The position numbers were made by a program, and so were the translations under genes. Source: Zonotrichia leucophrys gambelii (Eukaryota > Chordata > Aves > Passeriformes > Passerellidae). From it: a stretch of DNA of 64,000 nt. Of this stretch, positions 40,801 to 54,099 are shown piece by piece. Under the pieces are notes generated by a model. That model saw nothing but the letters and a program-made list of their open reading frames with translations, made no database searches and had not been told where the DNA came from. Numbering within the stretch: the first letter of the stretch is position 1; each line of letters opens with the position of its first letter. The stretch is taken from NCBI RefSeq assembly GCF_028769735.1, contig NC_088171.1, positions 79,067,216-79,131,215 on the forward strand. Direction: 5' to 3'.

Positions 40801-41652
40801 TTTCATAGGCCCATTTGCTCTCAAATATTCATTCTGTAGTGTAATAAATATACCATTTCATATCCCTTTCTGCACTTACAAATAAGTTCATTTTCCAGTT
40901 GATAAACTAGCCTGTGTGAAGCTCTTTCGTGCATTAGAGTGATGTATTTGATGTTTTCAACTATGCTGTCTGCTAAATAATGAGACATAAAGCAGCTCTT
41001 GACAGAAGTTAAAGGAGAAAAGTTAAAGAATTCATTGCATCTCTGCAGCAAGCCTGACTGCTGGCCTAATAGGTACCCTTAGTTTGCACTCAGGATAACA
41101 TGATTTAGGCTTGCATGTTGAAAAATGCCAAGGAACATGTTCCCATTTCACTGAAATCTTTTGAAGGTAGAAGAGGAATATCCATAGCATGAAATAACTT
41201 CATGGCAGATCCCTGCAGTGCACAGCTCCCACTGGGTCCCAGGAGGAGAGGAGGTCCCATGGCATTTGGCCGTCCTGAATGCACTTCCTGAGCTGCAGTT
41301 GCTAAAGGAATATCATGGTCTCCATTTTCTTTCCCGCTTTGGAGATAAAATACCTAGAAGGCCAAGAGACAGAAAATTGCATTCAGGGCCTGACCTGAGA
41401 TTAATTTTTAGATACCTTAGGCAGCTTCACTGTAGCCAGGGGGTATGCAAAGGAGTGTTTTAGAATTGAGTTTGCCACAAGCAGTACCTGTGAACATGTT
41501 TTCACAAAAAAAGTGGATAGTTTTTCTCCTTTCCAAAAGAAAATAAGGTCAGTTACCATTATTTCTATTAGACTGTCAGGTAGCAAGAAAATGAAGAAAT
41601 ACTTGAATTTATCCCTTCACCTTCATGCATTTGAGCAAACAGGGGAGAAGGG

Positions 41653-41711
41653 TTGTGTGTGCTCATTTGATTAAGTTTAGTAAGGCTCATTAATCAAATG
41701 AGCACACACAA
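41653..41711 (+). repeat. Perfect 22-bp inverted repeat, 15-nt loop
   Basis: The arm at 41653-41674 (starting ttgtgtgtgctcat, ending gattaa) is matched without mismatch by its complement at 41690-41711, with a 15-nt loop at 41675-41689. On the ANKH pre-mRNA strand it would fold into a 59-nt perfect hairpin, about the size of a small-RNA precursor but without the bulges typical of conserved microRNAs. It lies in the middle of intron 8, with no terminal repeats or target duplication that I can see, and a second hairpin begins two bases later. Origin by replication template switching is as likely as function. Confidence 0.97.
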
Positions 41712-41712
41712 T

Positions 41713-41736
41713 CTTTGCTCCTAGAGAGGAGCAAAG
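41713..41736 (+). repeat. Perfect 10-bp inverted repeat, 4-nt loop
   Basis: ctttgctcct at 41713-41722 is followed, after agag, by aggagcaaag at 41727-41736, an exact complement. It starts two bases after the 22-bp hairpin ends, so the two would stack as tandem stem-loops in RNA or as a double cruciform in DNA. Confidence 0.95.
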
Positions 41737-43486
41737 TGATTTCCAATTCTGACCCATGCAAGAGACTGTTGGGGCTTTTACTCCATTATTCCTCTTAGAT
41801 TCTCACAAGCCCTTTAGCCAAGTACCTGCTGCCTCATCATCTGAATGATTTCAAGTCAGAAAAAGGAAGCAAGGAAGAGAAAAAACAACTGTTTCCTTGT
41901 GACTGATGCCATGTATTTCCCTCATTGTATTGAGAGGATTGCTACCAGAAAAAAACACCCAGTAACTGCAACTTGGATAGCTCTGGTACCTATAAACATT
42001 CCAGGCTACTAATACTGGTTCTTAGTTCACAAGGTGAAATCTTGAACAAAGTGGGGATTTCTGAGATCCTTCATTTAGCCCTTCTGCTCTATGCTTTACA
42101 TCTCACCTGCATGCAATGCTAAAACCTCCTCAGTTCCCCATCTCAACTCTTATGGAAAAATGACAGATAGCAGGCATTCTGAAGATGGCCCACAAGGACC
42201 AAAGTCTGAATTCAGAAAAGGGGCAGGACTGCAGAGGAGTGTGGTGAAATATGAGCATATTTAATACTAAAGAGAGAGCTAAAGATGTAGTCTTTGTGCA
42301 TTGATGGTGCAGAAGAGCAGCTAACAAGTAGATACAAAAGGAACTGAAATTCACAAAACCTAATTTTTTCACAAATTTTTGACTCATGACCTAGGGAATA
42401 GCATCATGGTCTGAAGATGACAAGCCATACATTTAAGTTCCTTGGCATTTCAGATACTGAACACCTTCCCTGCAAATAAGGAATGCAATGTGGTATCCAG
42501 TTAGAAACCTCATTGATCTGTTCTGTCTTGGAGATTTGGCTGCTGTAAGCATTTCTGCCTTACCAGAAGAAACAGCTGTGCCACACCATGAAAAAAAGGA
42601 TCACAATGATTTCTTTCATGTGATCAAGGAAATCTGTGGATTTATCAGTTTTCATGTGCTCAAACTAAAGCATTGCACAAACTAAGTTACTTTGTAGAAA
42701 TCACAGATTTTAATTCTGGAGCAGAAAGTTTCTGATGGCAATAATGCTTTTTAGTTTTTGAAATGCTTGTGTTTTGACAAAGCACAAATGTTTTTGGCAC
42801 TGTGTTTTGTGGTGTTGTAGTTCCAGAAGGTCAGTTACCAACCACTGCACTAGAATTTATAAATAGAAGGTTATGTTAGAGCCAAATTTCTTAAAGTGGC
42901 TTGTGTTACTGCATTAACTAGGGTGAGCCTTTGCTGTCTTTTAAGGTTGACCAAGGTTATATGATTTTTATTGGCAGGGAGGGAGAGTGGTTTTTTTTTT
43001 AGGAAGTCTGACTGCAGAATTTTAGAGTTTTAGTTATAATTTTTTTTTATGCATCCCACAGTGTCAAATTGCAGATTAATACTGCCAATCATCATTCCCC
43101 TTCCACATAGTTTACAGCAGTCAGATTTATAGTATATTTTCCAGTTCATCCAGGTTGAAGCAGTGGTAGATCCTCCCCTCTCTAAGGTCATGCTTACAGC
43201 TTTCCTGAACTGGAATTGTTCCTGAATATCTCCTTTTCTGCTTGTGAGAATAATCAATTACCCCTGAAGATCTCAGAGTAGCTACTACAGTGTATCTCCA
43301 TTCCTGGTATTTGTTGCTTACTTTCAGGAATACCTTTTTATAACAAAGAAGAGCTTAGTCATGGCTAGCAACTCTTTAAGGAACAGTACAAATCGTATTT
43401 TTCTCAGAACTGAAGTCCTGTATAGCTTAATTTAGTCTTCTCTGTAGCTCTTCCTCCTGAGTTTAAAGATAAATGGAAGAAAATGA

Positions 43487-43620
43487 GACTCGCTGAGCTG
43501 GTCAGAGTGCTAACAATGCCAAGGTTGTGGGATCAATCCCTGTATGAATCATCCACTTCAGTGCTGGACTCATTGATCCTTGTGGGACCCTGCCAACTAA
43601 GAATATTGTGTGATTCTATG
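43487..43620 (+). repeat. tRNA-Ile-derived SINE, copy 2 (TguSINE1-like)
   Basis: The head reads gctgagctggtcagagtgct, then aacaatgccaaggttgtggg, then atcaatccctgta, corresponding to the D arm, the anticodon arm (anticodon base changed) and box B of tRNA-Ile. The tail has gctggactcattgatccttg, tgggaccctgccaactaaga and atattgtgtgattctatg. The tail end, gtgattctatg, is the CR1-type ATTCTRTG terminus, which implies mobilisation by CR1 machinery. The copy is diverged and not a functional tRNA. Boundaries are approximate. Confidence 0.85.
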
Positions 43621-44296
43621 AAATGTACTTAGGAACTATATTTTGCTGCCACCATATCTACTTGTGACATTCTGTGTCAGAAGTTGAAGCCATTGCAGAG
43701 GCCACTGGATTTATGTTCATTTTTTCATATTGGCTGTCTTTGTTTTGCATCTCTGCATTGCTTATCAAAGGTTACAACCCAGCTTTACTAAAGTCACGGC
43801 AAATTTGGACTGAGAGACAGTAAAGTCCACAGGAATAAATGTCACAACAAGAATCTGGTCATTCGCAGGGGACACAACCCCAGCTGCTGACCACACTAGT
43901 ATTTGAAATTCCCTGGGTGACAGAGTTCAGTGTCCTTATCTCTTGTGAGTATACAAAGAAAGAGCATGAAAAACACAGACAACTCTACAAACTTCTCCAA
44001 ATCTCTCAAATCTTACTTCACCAATGGTCTCATTACAGCCTTAGTGTATTAAAAAGATCTCACAAGTCTTATCAAGAACATCCATACTTTAAAAAAGCAG
44101 CATTAACTTTGAAGACTTAATCTGTTTTGTTTTTACTTTATTGTTGTAGACCATACTGTTGTAGACTAAGGTCAAGGACACCTTTTAGAGTGATAAAAAC
44201 TCATCTACTCATCCAGTGGAGCAATTTGTTTTGACTTCTTTGATTTTGCCCATCCCTTAACTCCAAGACTGTTTTCTTAATCTTCAGGCTGCTGGC

Positions 44297-44372
44297 ACAA
44301 AAAAAAAAAAAAATATAGTTGGAAAATGGCATATTGGCAAAGAATAACATTTGGAAAAGGGCATATTGGCAG
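44297..44372. repeat. Poly(A) run followed by 32-bp tandem duplication
   Basis: A run of about 17 bases, almost all A, starts at 44297. It is followed by ttggaaaatggcatattggc at 44319 and a near copy, ttggaaaagggcatattggc, at 44351, giving a 32-bp period with one mismatch in 20. The poly(A) could mark the end of an old retroposed sequence, but I recognise no source to its left. Confidence 0.75.
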
Positions 44373-45407
44373 ATAGTTGCTCAAGAAGCTTTTCACCTTT
44401 TCAAGGTCAGGTTTAGTTCCCATTTCAGTAAATTGTTTCAGACACGAATGGAAGCATTCCTGCCTGTGCAGGAAGATGCTGAACCACCAGAGGCAGACTT
44501 TATGAAATCCTCCCAAGGGCCTTGTCCTATCCATGGTACTGCATTGAGCCTTTGTCCTGGAACAAAGGTTTCTTGTTTGCTCCAGTGAGGTGGAGATTAA
44601 TGTCTCCTTCATGATTGTTCAGGTTTCACACAAAGGGTCTGTTTTGCATGAGTGGCTGGAGCAGGCAGAAAAGGAAGCATCAAAAATTGTCCCTGCAGCA
44701 ATGTTTCTGCTCAATGTTCACAGTAGGAAGAGCAGCAAGGGGTGCAGAGAACTTGGGACAGAAGAAAGTTACTAAGATGGGAGATGGACAGTTATCAAAA
44801 GGAGACCAGAAATATGACATCTTTGGTTTATTAAGGCTTTTTATAAGTGAAGTAAAATATTCTTCTTTCTGTAAAAAAATTAGGCAGCATAAGTCATTGG
44901 GAAGATATAATGACTACCTTAAACAATTTAGTGACCCAACGCAGCCTGGAAAATACCACCTAAGTACTTTCAGCAGCAGCTGGGGAGAAAGCAGATGTGG
45001 CATTGTGTTAATGCTATCACAGCATCAGTGAATTGTGCAGCTGCTGGACATGCCTTTATTTCTAAAGAATGTAGTGTTCTGTCACTCTGAAAAGCTGGGG
45101 GAGGTGGGGGAGATTTAGATATGTATAAACCAATTATTTCAGGAGGAGATATAAAGTTAGGGGATGTTCCCACAAGCAGGCTCTGGTTCCTCTGCCACTT
45201 GACAAATTTTATGAAGGCTGATTGCAGCTTTACCCCCCCTGCACAGAACACAAAGTGCACAGAAATCTATACTGACTTGCATGTGCCCAAGGGATCATCA
45301 TTGTCAGAGAATGTCCTTGTGATTCAAGTCATTATCATAAATCAGTTTCAGATGTGACTGCGGTCTGACATTTTTACAGCTCACAGATCCAGGGCTTTTT
45401 GTTTCAT

Positions 45408-45545
45408 GGGACCCCACAATTTTTCAGGTTGGAAAGGCCTCAGGAATTCATCAGGTCCAGCCTTTGTGCAGAGCAGTGTCTGCTGTGAAGTCAGAACAAG
45501 TTCCCTGGGGCTTTGGACAGTCTGTTCCTCAAAACTTCACATTTC
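45408..45545 (-). repeat. CR1 LINE fragment, antisense
   Basis: The + strand reads tttttcaggttggaaaggcc, then tcatcaggtccagcc, then a middle section with ccctggggctttggacagtctgttcc. This is the order seen in the complement of avian CR1 3' regions (gg-ttggaaa-gacct, atca-c-gtccaacc, ccctggg-cagcctgttcc). The element is therefore on the - strand with its 3' end to the left. It is diverged and both ends are uncertain. Confidence 0.65.
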
Positions 45546-45647
45546 CCACACAAGGACCCAGTTTCTGACCTCTTCTGAGTTACATGGCCCATGAACACAC
45601 ATCATAATGTGTCTCAACAGAGCATCAGACTACAGCAGCCTTGGCCC

Positions 45648-45785
45648 TGAGATTTGCTCTGTTGGTCAGAGCATGCTGCTGGTAACACTAAGGTTGTGGG
45701 ATAAATCCCTGTGTGGGCCATTCACTGAAGAGTTGGACTTGATAATCCTTGTGGGTCCCTTACAGCTCAGAATATTCTGTGGTCC
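45648..45785 (+). repeat. tRNA-Ile-derived SINE, copy 3 (TguSINE1-like)
   Basis: The head gctctgttggtcagagcatg and ctaaggttgtgggataaatc, ending cctgtgtgggcca, aligns with the D arm, anticodon arm and T arm of tRNA-Ile. The tail ttcactgaagagttggactt, gataatccttgtgggtccct and cagctcagaatattctgtgg is nearly the same as in copy 1. It is the best preserved tail of the three. It lies 2 kb after copy 2 in the same orientation and about 100 bases after the CR1 fragment. Confidence 0.86.
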
Positions 45786-48700
45786 ATGACTTAACGCCTC
45801 AGAGTCTCCAACAATTTGGGATGATGAATTCAGGTTGTTTGCTGTGTATCAAAATTTCCTCAAAACTGCAGGTGTGTCTCTGCAAAGGCTGCTGTCTGAC
45901 AGGAAATACAGCAGAGATAGCACGAGTCTGCAGGCTCACTCTGGCAAGGACCAGGTTATGGTCTGCAGCAAGCTTCTCTAGCCAGGCAGTGATGCTGGCC
46001 TCTGGTGTTGTGTGAAACCCAGTAATTCCTCCACAGATTGCAAAGAACTTTATGATTCTTTATACAACTGTGCTTCAAAAAAAGAAAAGAAAACAGCTAC
46101 CAACCAAACTGAAAAAAACCCAAAAGCTTAAGTCTTTAAACACAACAAGGTTTTTACTTTATTATTTTCATGGTAAATTAGATACAATTTCCTGTCAACA
46201 GACAATCATGCCTTTGTAATAAAACCTTGACTTTATGATTTCTTGGCCCACAATAAAACACAAAAGCTCTTCTTTGTGTAAGTCAATGAGTACCTGCATA
46301 ACCTTCCTTCATAAGAGCCCTGTTGAATTCCTTCTGTATTTTTCAACTGAGAGGTGCATGGTAGCTTCAGGAGGTATTAGGACTTTGTATTCTGTGCCAC
46401 ACCTCTGTGCAACACGGAAGCACAGCTCCAGGGGAATCTGAGAAAGAGGGTAGCTATTAACTTTACTGTTGCTTCCATACTAGTAAGCAGTTAATAGTTA
46501 CAAACTGTCTTTACTTATTTTCTACTTTTACTTCATAAAAATACAGAAGTGCAATTTCTTTTAAAAATAAGATGCTAGAGTAAGATTTTGAGTGAAAAGC
46601 TCCAGTACTATGTAGTCATTTAGAGACCTAAATTTTCAAGGTCGATGAAGGTATGGATTTGAAATAGCCGAAAAAATGCTATTTAGCACTAACAAATTAA
46701 ACTACTTTTTTTCCCAACATCTTACAAAATAGATTATTGAACAGAGAAGAGAAATCCAGCATTTGACATGAATGCTAGTTAGAACAAGATATTATCTTGA
46801 GTTCAAAAATGTATCTGTGAAATGAGCTTATCTTGTGCGATACAAGCTCTGAAAGGAGAGAGAATTATGGAAGTTCTGTTTATGTCAGAAAGAGAGAGTC
46901 CATGGAGACATTTGGCAAATCAGGAGATCCAACCACATAAGACTCAGGCTACTTTTTGATTTGTTTATTGCACAGTTCAAAAGACTAAATCATGTGATTT
47001 ATATTCTTCCATAGTAGTAAAAGTTCAAAACTTAGCTGATACTATCCCAAAGACCCTAGGTGCAATTCAAAGCTGAGATGTGCAATAATTTTCAAAGTGG
47101 GTTTCCTCTGCCCTCACTGGGCACCAATGTAGCATAAATGGTAATAGGAAATGAACAAGGCATGGGTTAAATTAAGCTGCAATCCTCAATACACACATAG
47201 AACAATATCTTTAGGGTAAAACACTTGACTTGGACAGCCATACTTCTGCAAATATATCAGGTTTAACAAAATACATGAAACATCTGCTGAGAGGTTTTTT
47301 GCAGGAGAAAAATAGGAACTGCATTTCATCACAGAATAACCTTTACCAGGTTAACCATCTTCCACAATAAAATCTGTTATTCCAGACTCATTCCAGGTTG
47401 GCATATGTCTAACCTATTTTTAAAAACATCCATTTTGGATTCCTTAATTTCTTTCTGAGGAACATAGAGCCACACCATGTCTCTGTCATCTGCCAGTGTT
47501 TCTTCTTACTGAAGACTGCACGAAATCTAGAAAAGTTGTACTGTTCTTCATAGCTCACTGGGATACTATTTTGTGCTTTATATTTATCAATGAACGTCTC
47601 AAAAAATAGGCAGTTTTCTACAAGTTTGCCGAAAGGCAAATCAGTCTGGCACCCTGCAGTTTGCTATACACATGACAATAGCCTTTGTTAGCATAATGTA
47701 TTATAATCCATTATGTAGTGGGTCTCTGAGGTTTAGTAATCCCTGTCAGCAACCAGAATAAATGGAAACAGCTTCCAGGAGATGCAAGGCCTATGAAAAG
47801 ACTGTTATTTTTCAAGAACTAGAAGCATTCAGACTCACACATGCAGCCTTTGAAACAAAATCTCATGAACAATCTTTCATCACAATCATTTGTGAAAGTC
47901 AAATGCTATAATTGTACTTAAGAGAATGAAGAGAAATTGAAATGAATACTAGCAGTTCTGTACTTTCCCTATTGGAAAAAAAAAGATTTGGTGCATTCTC
48001 TTAGGCTCAGTGGTAGTAGAAGTTTTTAATTTTGACTTTTGAATATGCTTAGACACGGAATTTGTTAGCTGCAGATAGCCAGGTTCCACATAAAAATAGG
48101 CCTAACTCTTTGAAGAGTTATCTAAGCCACAAGTGAGAGCATTTTCTACTTTAGTGCACAACTGTATTGAAAAAAAATCACTAATATTAGATAACAGAGC
48201 ATAAAACCTGCATGGGCTGAAGGTGCACCAGGATTACTGAGCTCCTGAAGCCATAACTCCCATGCAGCCTGGGAAAGGCATCTCTTACACTTGCCCTGCT
48301 TTTTATGCCCTTCCCCTTGGCATCTCCCAGTGACCTTTAGCAGGGAGATAGTACTAATCTAGCTGGAGCTTTGATGTGAGCTAGTACAGCTGCACTAGTT
48401 TCCTTATGGTGCTGTGAGTTCTTGACATATTTAGTAAAGTCTTTCAAATGTTACTTGTGTAGCACAATACCAAAACCCAAAACCCTCCAGATCAATTGAA
48501 ATTACTAAAACAACTTCAGAAATGCTTAGGTAACTGTTGTTGACACTATAATTGGTAATACATACAACTGTCATTATGCAGAATTGCTTATTCTCTGTAG
48601 CATTCCACTCTGCTATTTACATCTTTGTTTCTTCCTGTATTTTTAAAGCACTCATCACTGGTCAGTTGAAGTTCCAGTTAAATAATCAAAGTCTTTAACA

Positions 48701-51100
48701 AAACTATCCTTTATTAATATCATGCTGCACTCATACCATAAGGCATCAGAAAATCAAATAAGCTCTGCTGCTAGAATTCTACAAGAAAAGTCCTTATTCC
48801 CAAAACACTGAAATGCTTTGGCCTCAGCAGAGTTGCCAGGTACAACACTCAACAGCAAAATGCAATTGCAGCCTGAAGCTGCAGTGCCACTCTGCATGCA
48901 CACTGCTTGCCTCTGCAGAAGCTTTCACTGTTTAGTCTTCATCTCTTGATTAGATTAAATGAAGGTATAGCTGTAACCCTAACCAAGCCATTTATTCTAT
49001 ATTTAACCTTGCAGACGTGCATAGAAATGCAAGTGGGGGGAAAAAACAGGGTTAACTTAGGAGAAACATAGGAAACAGTAATAATAATTAGTAACAGTAG
49101 TAATAATTTACCTCTTGGTAAATCTACTTCCTAAAATCTTTCCTGATCTGAGTCACAGAAGTCAGCACTGTGTATTCCAGTAGAGCCAATCTCTAATTGT
49201 CTGTGCCACGTTTTCCTGGACTACTGTTACCATCTTCTCCAGTCTTCTGTCAGGCATCACCTTTCACTGAGATAACAGCAATCATCCTGAGGACCACTCA
49301 GAATCACAAAAAAGCTGACTTCATCCTATTTTCAGAACATGCCATCTGTAACAAAATTAGCAACTGAAATACCTTCCTGCTTTGCATGTTTAGTGTTATT
49401 CTTTGCCTGAAGTAGAGCCTGGGTTTTTTCCACTACATATTGTCTTTGAAACAGTAAAGTCGCAAGCACTCTAGGATTTGAATTACAGAGGGCTCGAATG
49501 ATGCAAAGCATTAATTTATTTTCCTGATGCTTTTTTCCCTCTGGGCATTGAGAATATTATCCCATAAGATGATAGAGAGGGCTCTCTTAGCAAAATGAAA
49601 CTAGTTATCAGTACTGCAACCAAAAGGATGGAAGCATGCTGAGACAAAAATAGAAGGTCCTTCTGCTGCCATGCCTCACCTCCTCAAACTGCTTATTCTT
49701 GAGCTTAGCAGTCTTTACCCACCAGCTGCCATGTAAGTACTCTTTGCAGCCATTTACCAGCACAGCTCTCTGCTGGTCAGGGGTGGGGAAGGCTGTAGTT
49801 TGCAACAGCTGAGGGGGAATGACCACTCACCACCTGGGCGTGAGTCATTCTCCCTGACTGGCAACCTGACCTTACTCCGGTGGGAGTGAGGTGGGGATTG
49901 ACTCTGTTCCTATTAGGGCCAGAAGGAAACCTTGAGAGAGCAGAATTGAGCACAGTCCCTTTGGTGACTCATTTGCTTGCCTCTCTAACCATATTCAACA
50001 CTTTCCAGTGGCTGTTGCAGAGGGTAAGACTGCTCTGTTTGCCTTTTGCTGGCAGTGGGCAGGCGCTGCTGTTAGCATACACGTGTGGAATCTGGCAGCA
50101 GCAGCAGCAACTATACTGCTCATTAGGGCACTAAATGGCATTGTGCAGTGAAAACAGTGTAAAGGTCCTTGCTTTCATGAAAATAGCAAATTATAAATGA
50201 AGAGTGGGCATCTTTATATCTTACTTTATTTCCTGGGCTTTGAAGAAAGATTTGACAAAATATTCCCTGTATGACTGCTTTACAGGTCATTTGCAGTGAG
50301 AGTGCAAGTGACTGCAGTCTGCCTAAGGGTGTCTCCAGCAGTGAAAGAATTCACTCTGTTGTTGTACAGCTACTTTTTAATAACTGAATTCTCAACCACA
50401 CAACCCCCTCTGCTCTAGATGTCCCCTCTGCTTCAGTCATACCTTGTACAAGTAGATTGGCACAACAAGTGCTCAGTTCTTTTGTCTTCTGCTCTTACTT
50501 TCCTCCACTTACTGTTCTCTGTAGAGGTGATGGAGATACACTGCAAGACAGCATCAAATTAGTCAAGTAAAACATGCAATTGTAACAAAAAAAAAAAATA
50601 GTAGTTCCTATCCTAAGAAGTGGAGAAGAAAACTGAAGATGGGCCTTTATGCAGGAGTGTGAAATGTTTTATTCACCACACAGAGGGTCAGAACATGGGA
50701 CCTCCCACAGGCCATTCAGTGACAGGCCTTGGGAAGCTCCTGCAGTCTGGGTGCTTGGAGGCTCAGGAGAAGGGACAACTTCTGACACCCTACCAAAGAA
50801 TGAGAATGCAATCCCAGCTGTCTAAGAGGTGGTAGGACTTCAGAGACTGGTTTGAAAAGTCATCTGAGCATGTAAGGGTGTGACTGGATAAAAGAAAACA
50901 GCTATCTGCTATGATCCTAGGTGGTAGGCTAAATTATAACAGAGTGGTTATAGAGTCTTACAGACTCTATTGTACAGCCAATGTGCATAATTTACAGGGT
51001 ACACAGATTTGTAACCTGACAAGAGGAATGCCAGAGCATTTAAGGTCCCCAGTTTTGCACCATTCAGTCAGCTTACTTCCTTAATATTCACTTTAAAATA

Positions 51101-51175
51101 AATAACAATATAAGAATAACAAGAATAATCATTACAAGAATATTGTTACAAGAATAACAATAAGAAGTAATTTTT
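51101..51175. repeat. AT-rich (aagaataac)-type low-complexity block
   Basis: Variants of the string acaagaataaca recur several times in about 75 bases, giving imperfect repeats of 9-20 bp. It is simple sequence near the 3' end of intron 8. Confidence 0.8.
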
Positions 51176-51197
51176 AAAATCACAAAAATTAAATAAC

Positions 51198-51219
51198 AAG
51201 TGTACCTGAAGGTACACTT
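51198..51219. repeat. Perfect 10-bp inverted repeat, 2-nt loop
   Basis: aagtgtacct at 51198-51207 and aggtacactt at 51210-51219 are exact complements separated by ga. It follows the AT-rich block in intron 8, about 800 bases before exon 9. Confidence 0.92.
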
Positions 51220-52004
51220 TCTTATAGGGAAAGTCCTGTAAGGACTGTCAGGACTGTTCTTCAGTGAGTGTCTTGAGCTGAAGCCAGACCTGCAGCTGCC
51301 AACACCCCCTTCAACTCAGATGGAAACCTCAGGACTGGCCAAAAAATTAAACAGCATGTACTACCACTGTACTGATTGGCATGGGTTTTTCATGGAAATC
51401 TCCCTTTCCTGTATGGAGTAAACAGCACACTTTTTAATGAGAACAAGAAGACTTAGTGGATTTGTAGCCTGAGAGCACCATGTCTGCAGGACTGTGCTGA
51501 ACACCTTTGCCTTGCTGCAGACTTACTGCATACCAACAGTACTCTTTCCAGCAGCAAATTTAAACCCCTACTCTTAGATTCAGGTCAGATCTCTGGGTCT
51601 TGGAGGACTTCAAATCTTTAGTTACTGAAAAACTTGATAATCTGTTTAGGAGTACAAGTGTTTTAACCAGATCAAGTGCTGTAAAAATATGGGAGTTTAC
51701 TGTTTGAATAACAATAGACCATTCAAGTACAACCACTTGCAGAAACCATAAAAATTCTTTCTCTATGCATCACACTTGGTATGTGAGGAAAATTAAGAGT
51801 AGGAATTGCTTCTGAAGTTAAGGCATCTCTCTTATGTACACACATGTATTCAAATGCAAGCTAAATATAAATCTATACTATGTATATTTACCATTAGTAG
51901 AGTTACCTACTCATAAGTAAACAAATATTTTAGTCCAGGAGGGCCTACCTTTTCTTGTGCTTCCCTTCTGAAATATAAAGATTTTTTAATTTTGTTCTTT
52001 CTAG

Positions 52005-53592
<1,588 letters not shown>

Positions 53593-53962
53593 TGATGAAA
53601 GCAGGTGGTGAATAGAGTGGGTTTTAGTTCAGATTAAGTTACACTTTAGCAACGAAACTCCCCAGAATTCTCACTTTGGTTTGCTTCCCTGTCAAGCCTC
53701 AGAAGTGTGCAGCTGGGAAAGTCTTTGGGTTGAAATAAAACCAAAAGGTGCTCTCCAGCTGTTAATGGGCATCTAGGCCATGGGACATGCTGGTCTGCAG
53801 TCAGAGAGCCTCTTGCTCCTCAAAACACATGTATCATGGACATCCTGTCCTTACCACCAGCAGTTTTGTGCTGTATATTTGCTGCTGCAGTACAACTCAG
53901 CATCTTTATGTAGGCATAGGAACTACTCATCCAAGCTTACAATATGTGTATCTATATGTATA

Positions 53963-54040
53963 TAGAATCATAGAATCACAGAATGGTTTGGATTGGAAGA
54001 AGCCTTAAAGTTCCAAGGAGTTCCAAGTTCTTTCCCATGG
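53963..54040 (-). repeat. CR1 LINE 3' end, antisense
   Basis: The + strand reads tagaatcatagaatcacag, aatggtttggattggaagaa and gccttaaag. This is the complement of the hallmark avian CR1 3' terminus, with tandem ATTCTRTG units preceded by the aaggtcccttccaacc-type motif. The element is therefore on the - strand and its 3' terminus lies at 53963. Only the terminal 70-80 bases are recognisable. Confidence 0.85.
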
Positions 54041-54057
54041 AAGGTGTTATGTAGTGT

Positions 54058-54099
54058 TACATAGTGTATACATTTACATCTGTGGGTATACACTATGTA
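54058..54099. repeat. Perfect 14-bp inverted repeat, 14-nt loop
   Basis: tacatagtgtatac at 54058-54071 is complemented exactly by gtatacactatgta at 54086-54099. It starts about 20 bases after the recognisable CR1 fragment in intron 11. No target-site duplication or transposon terminus is evident. Confidence 0.93.
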
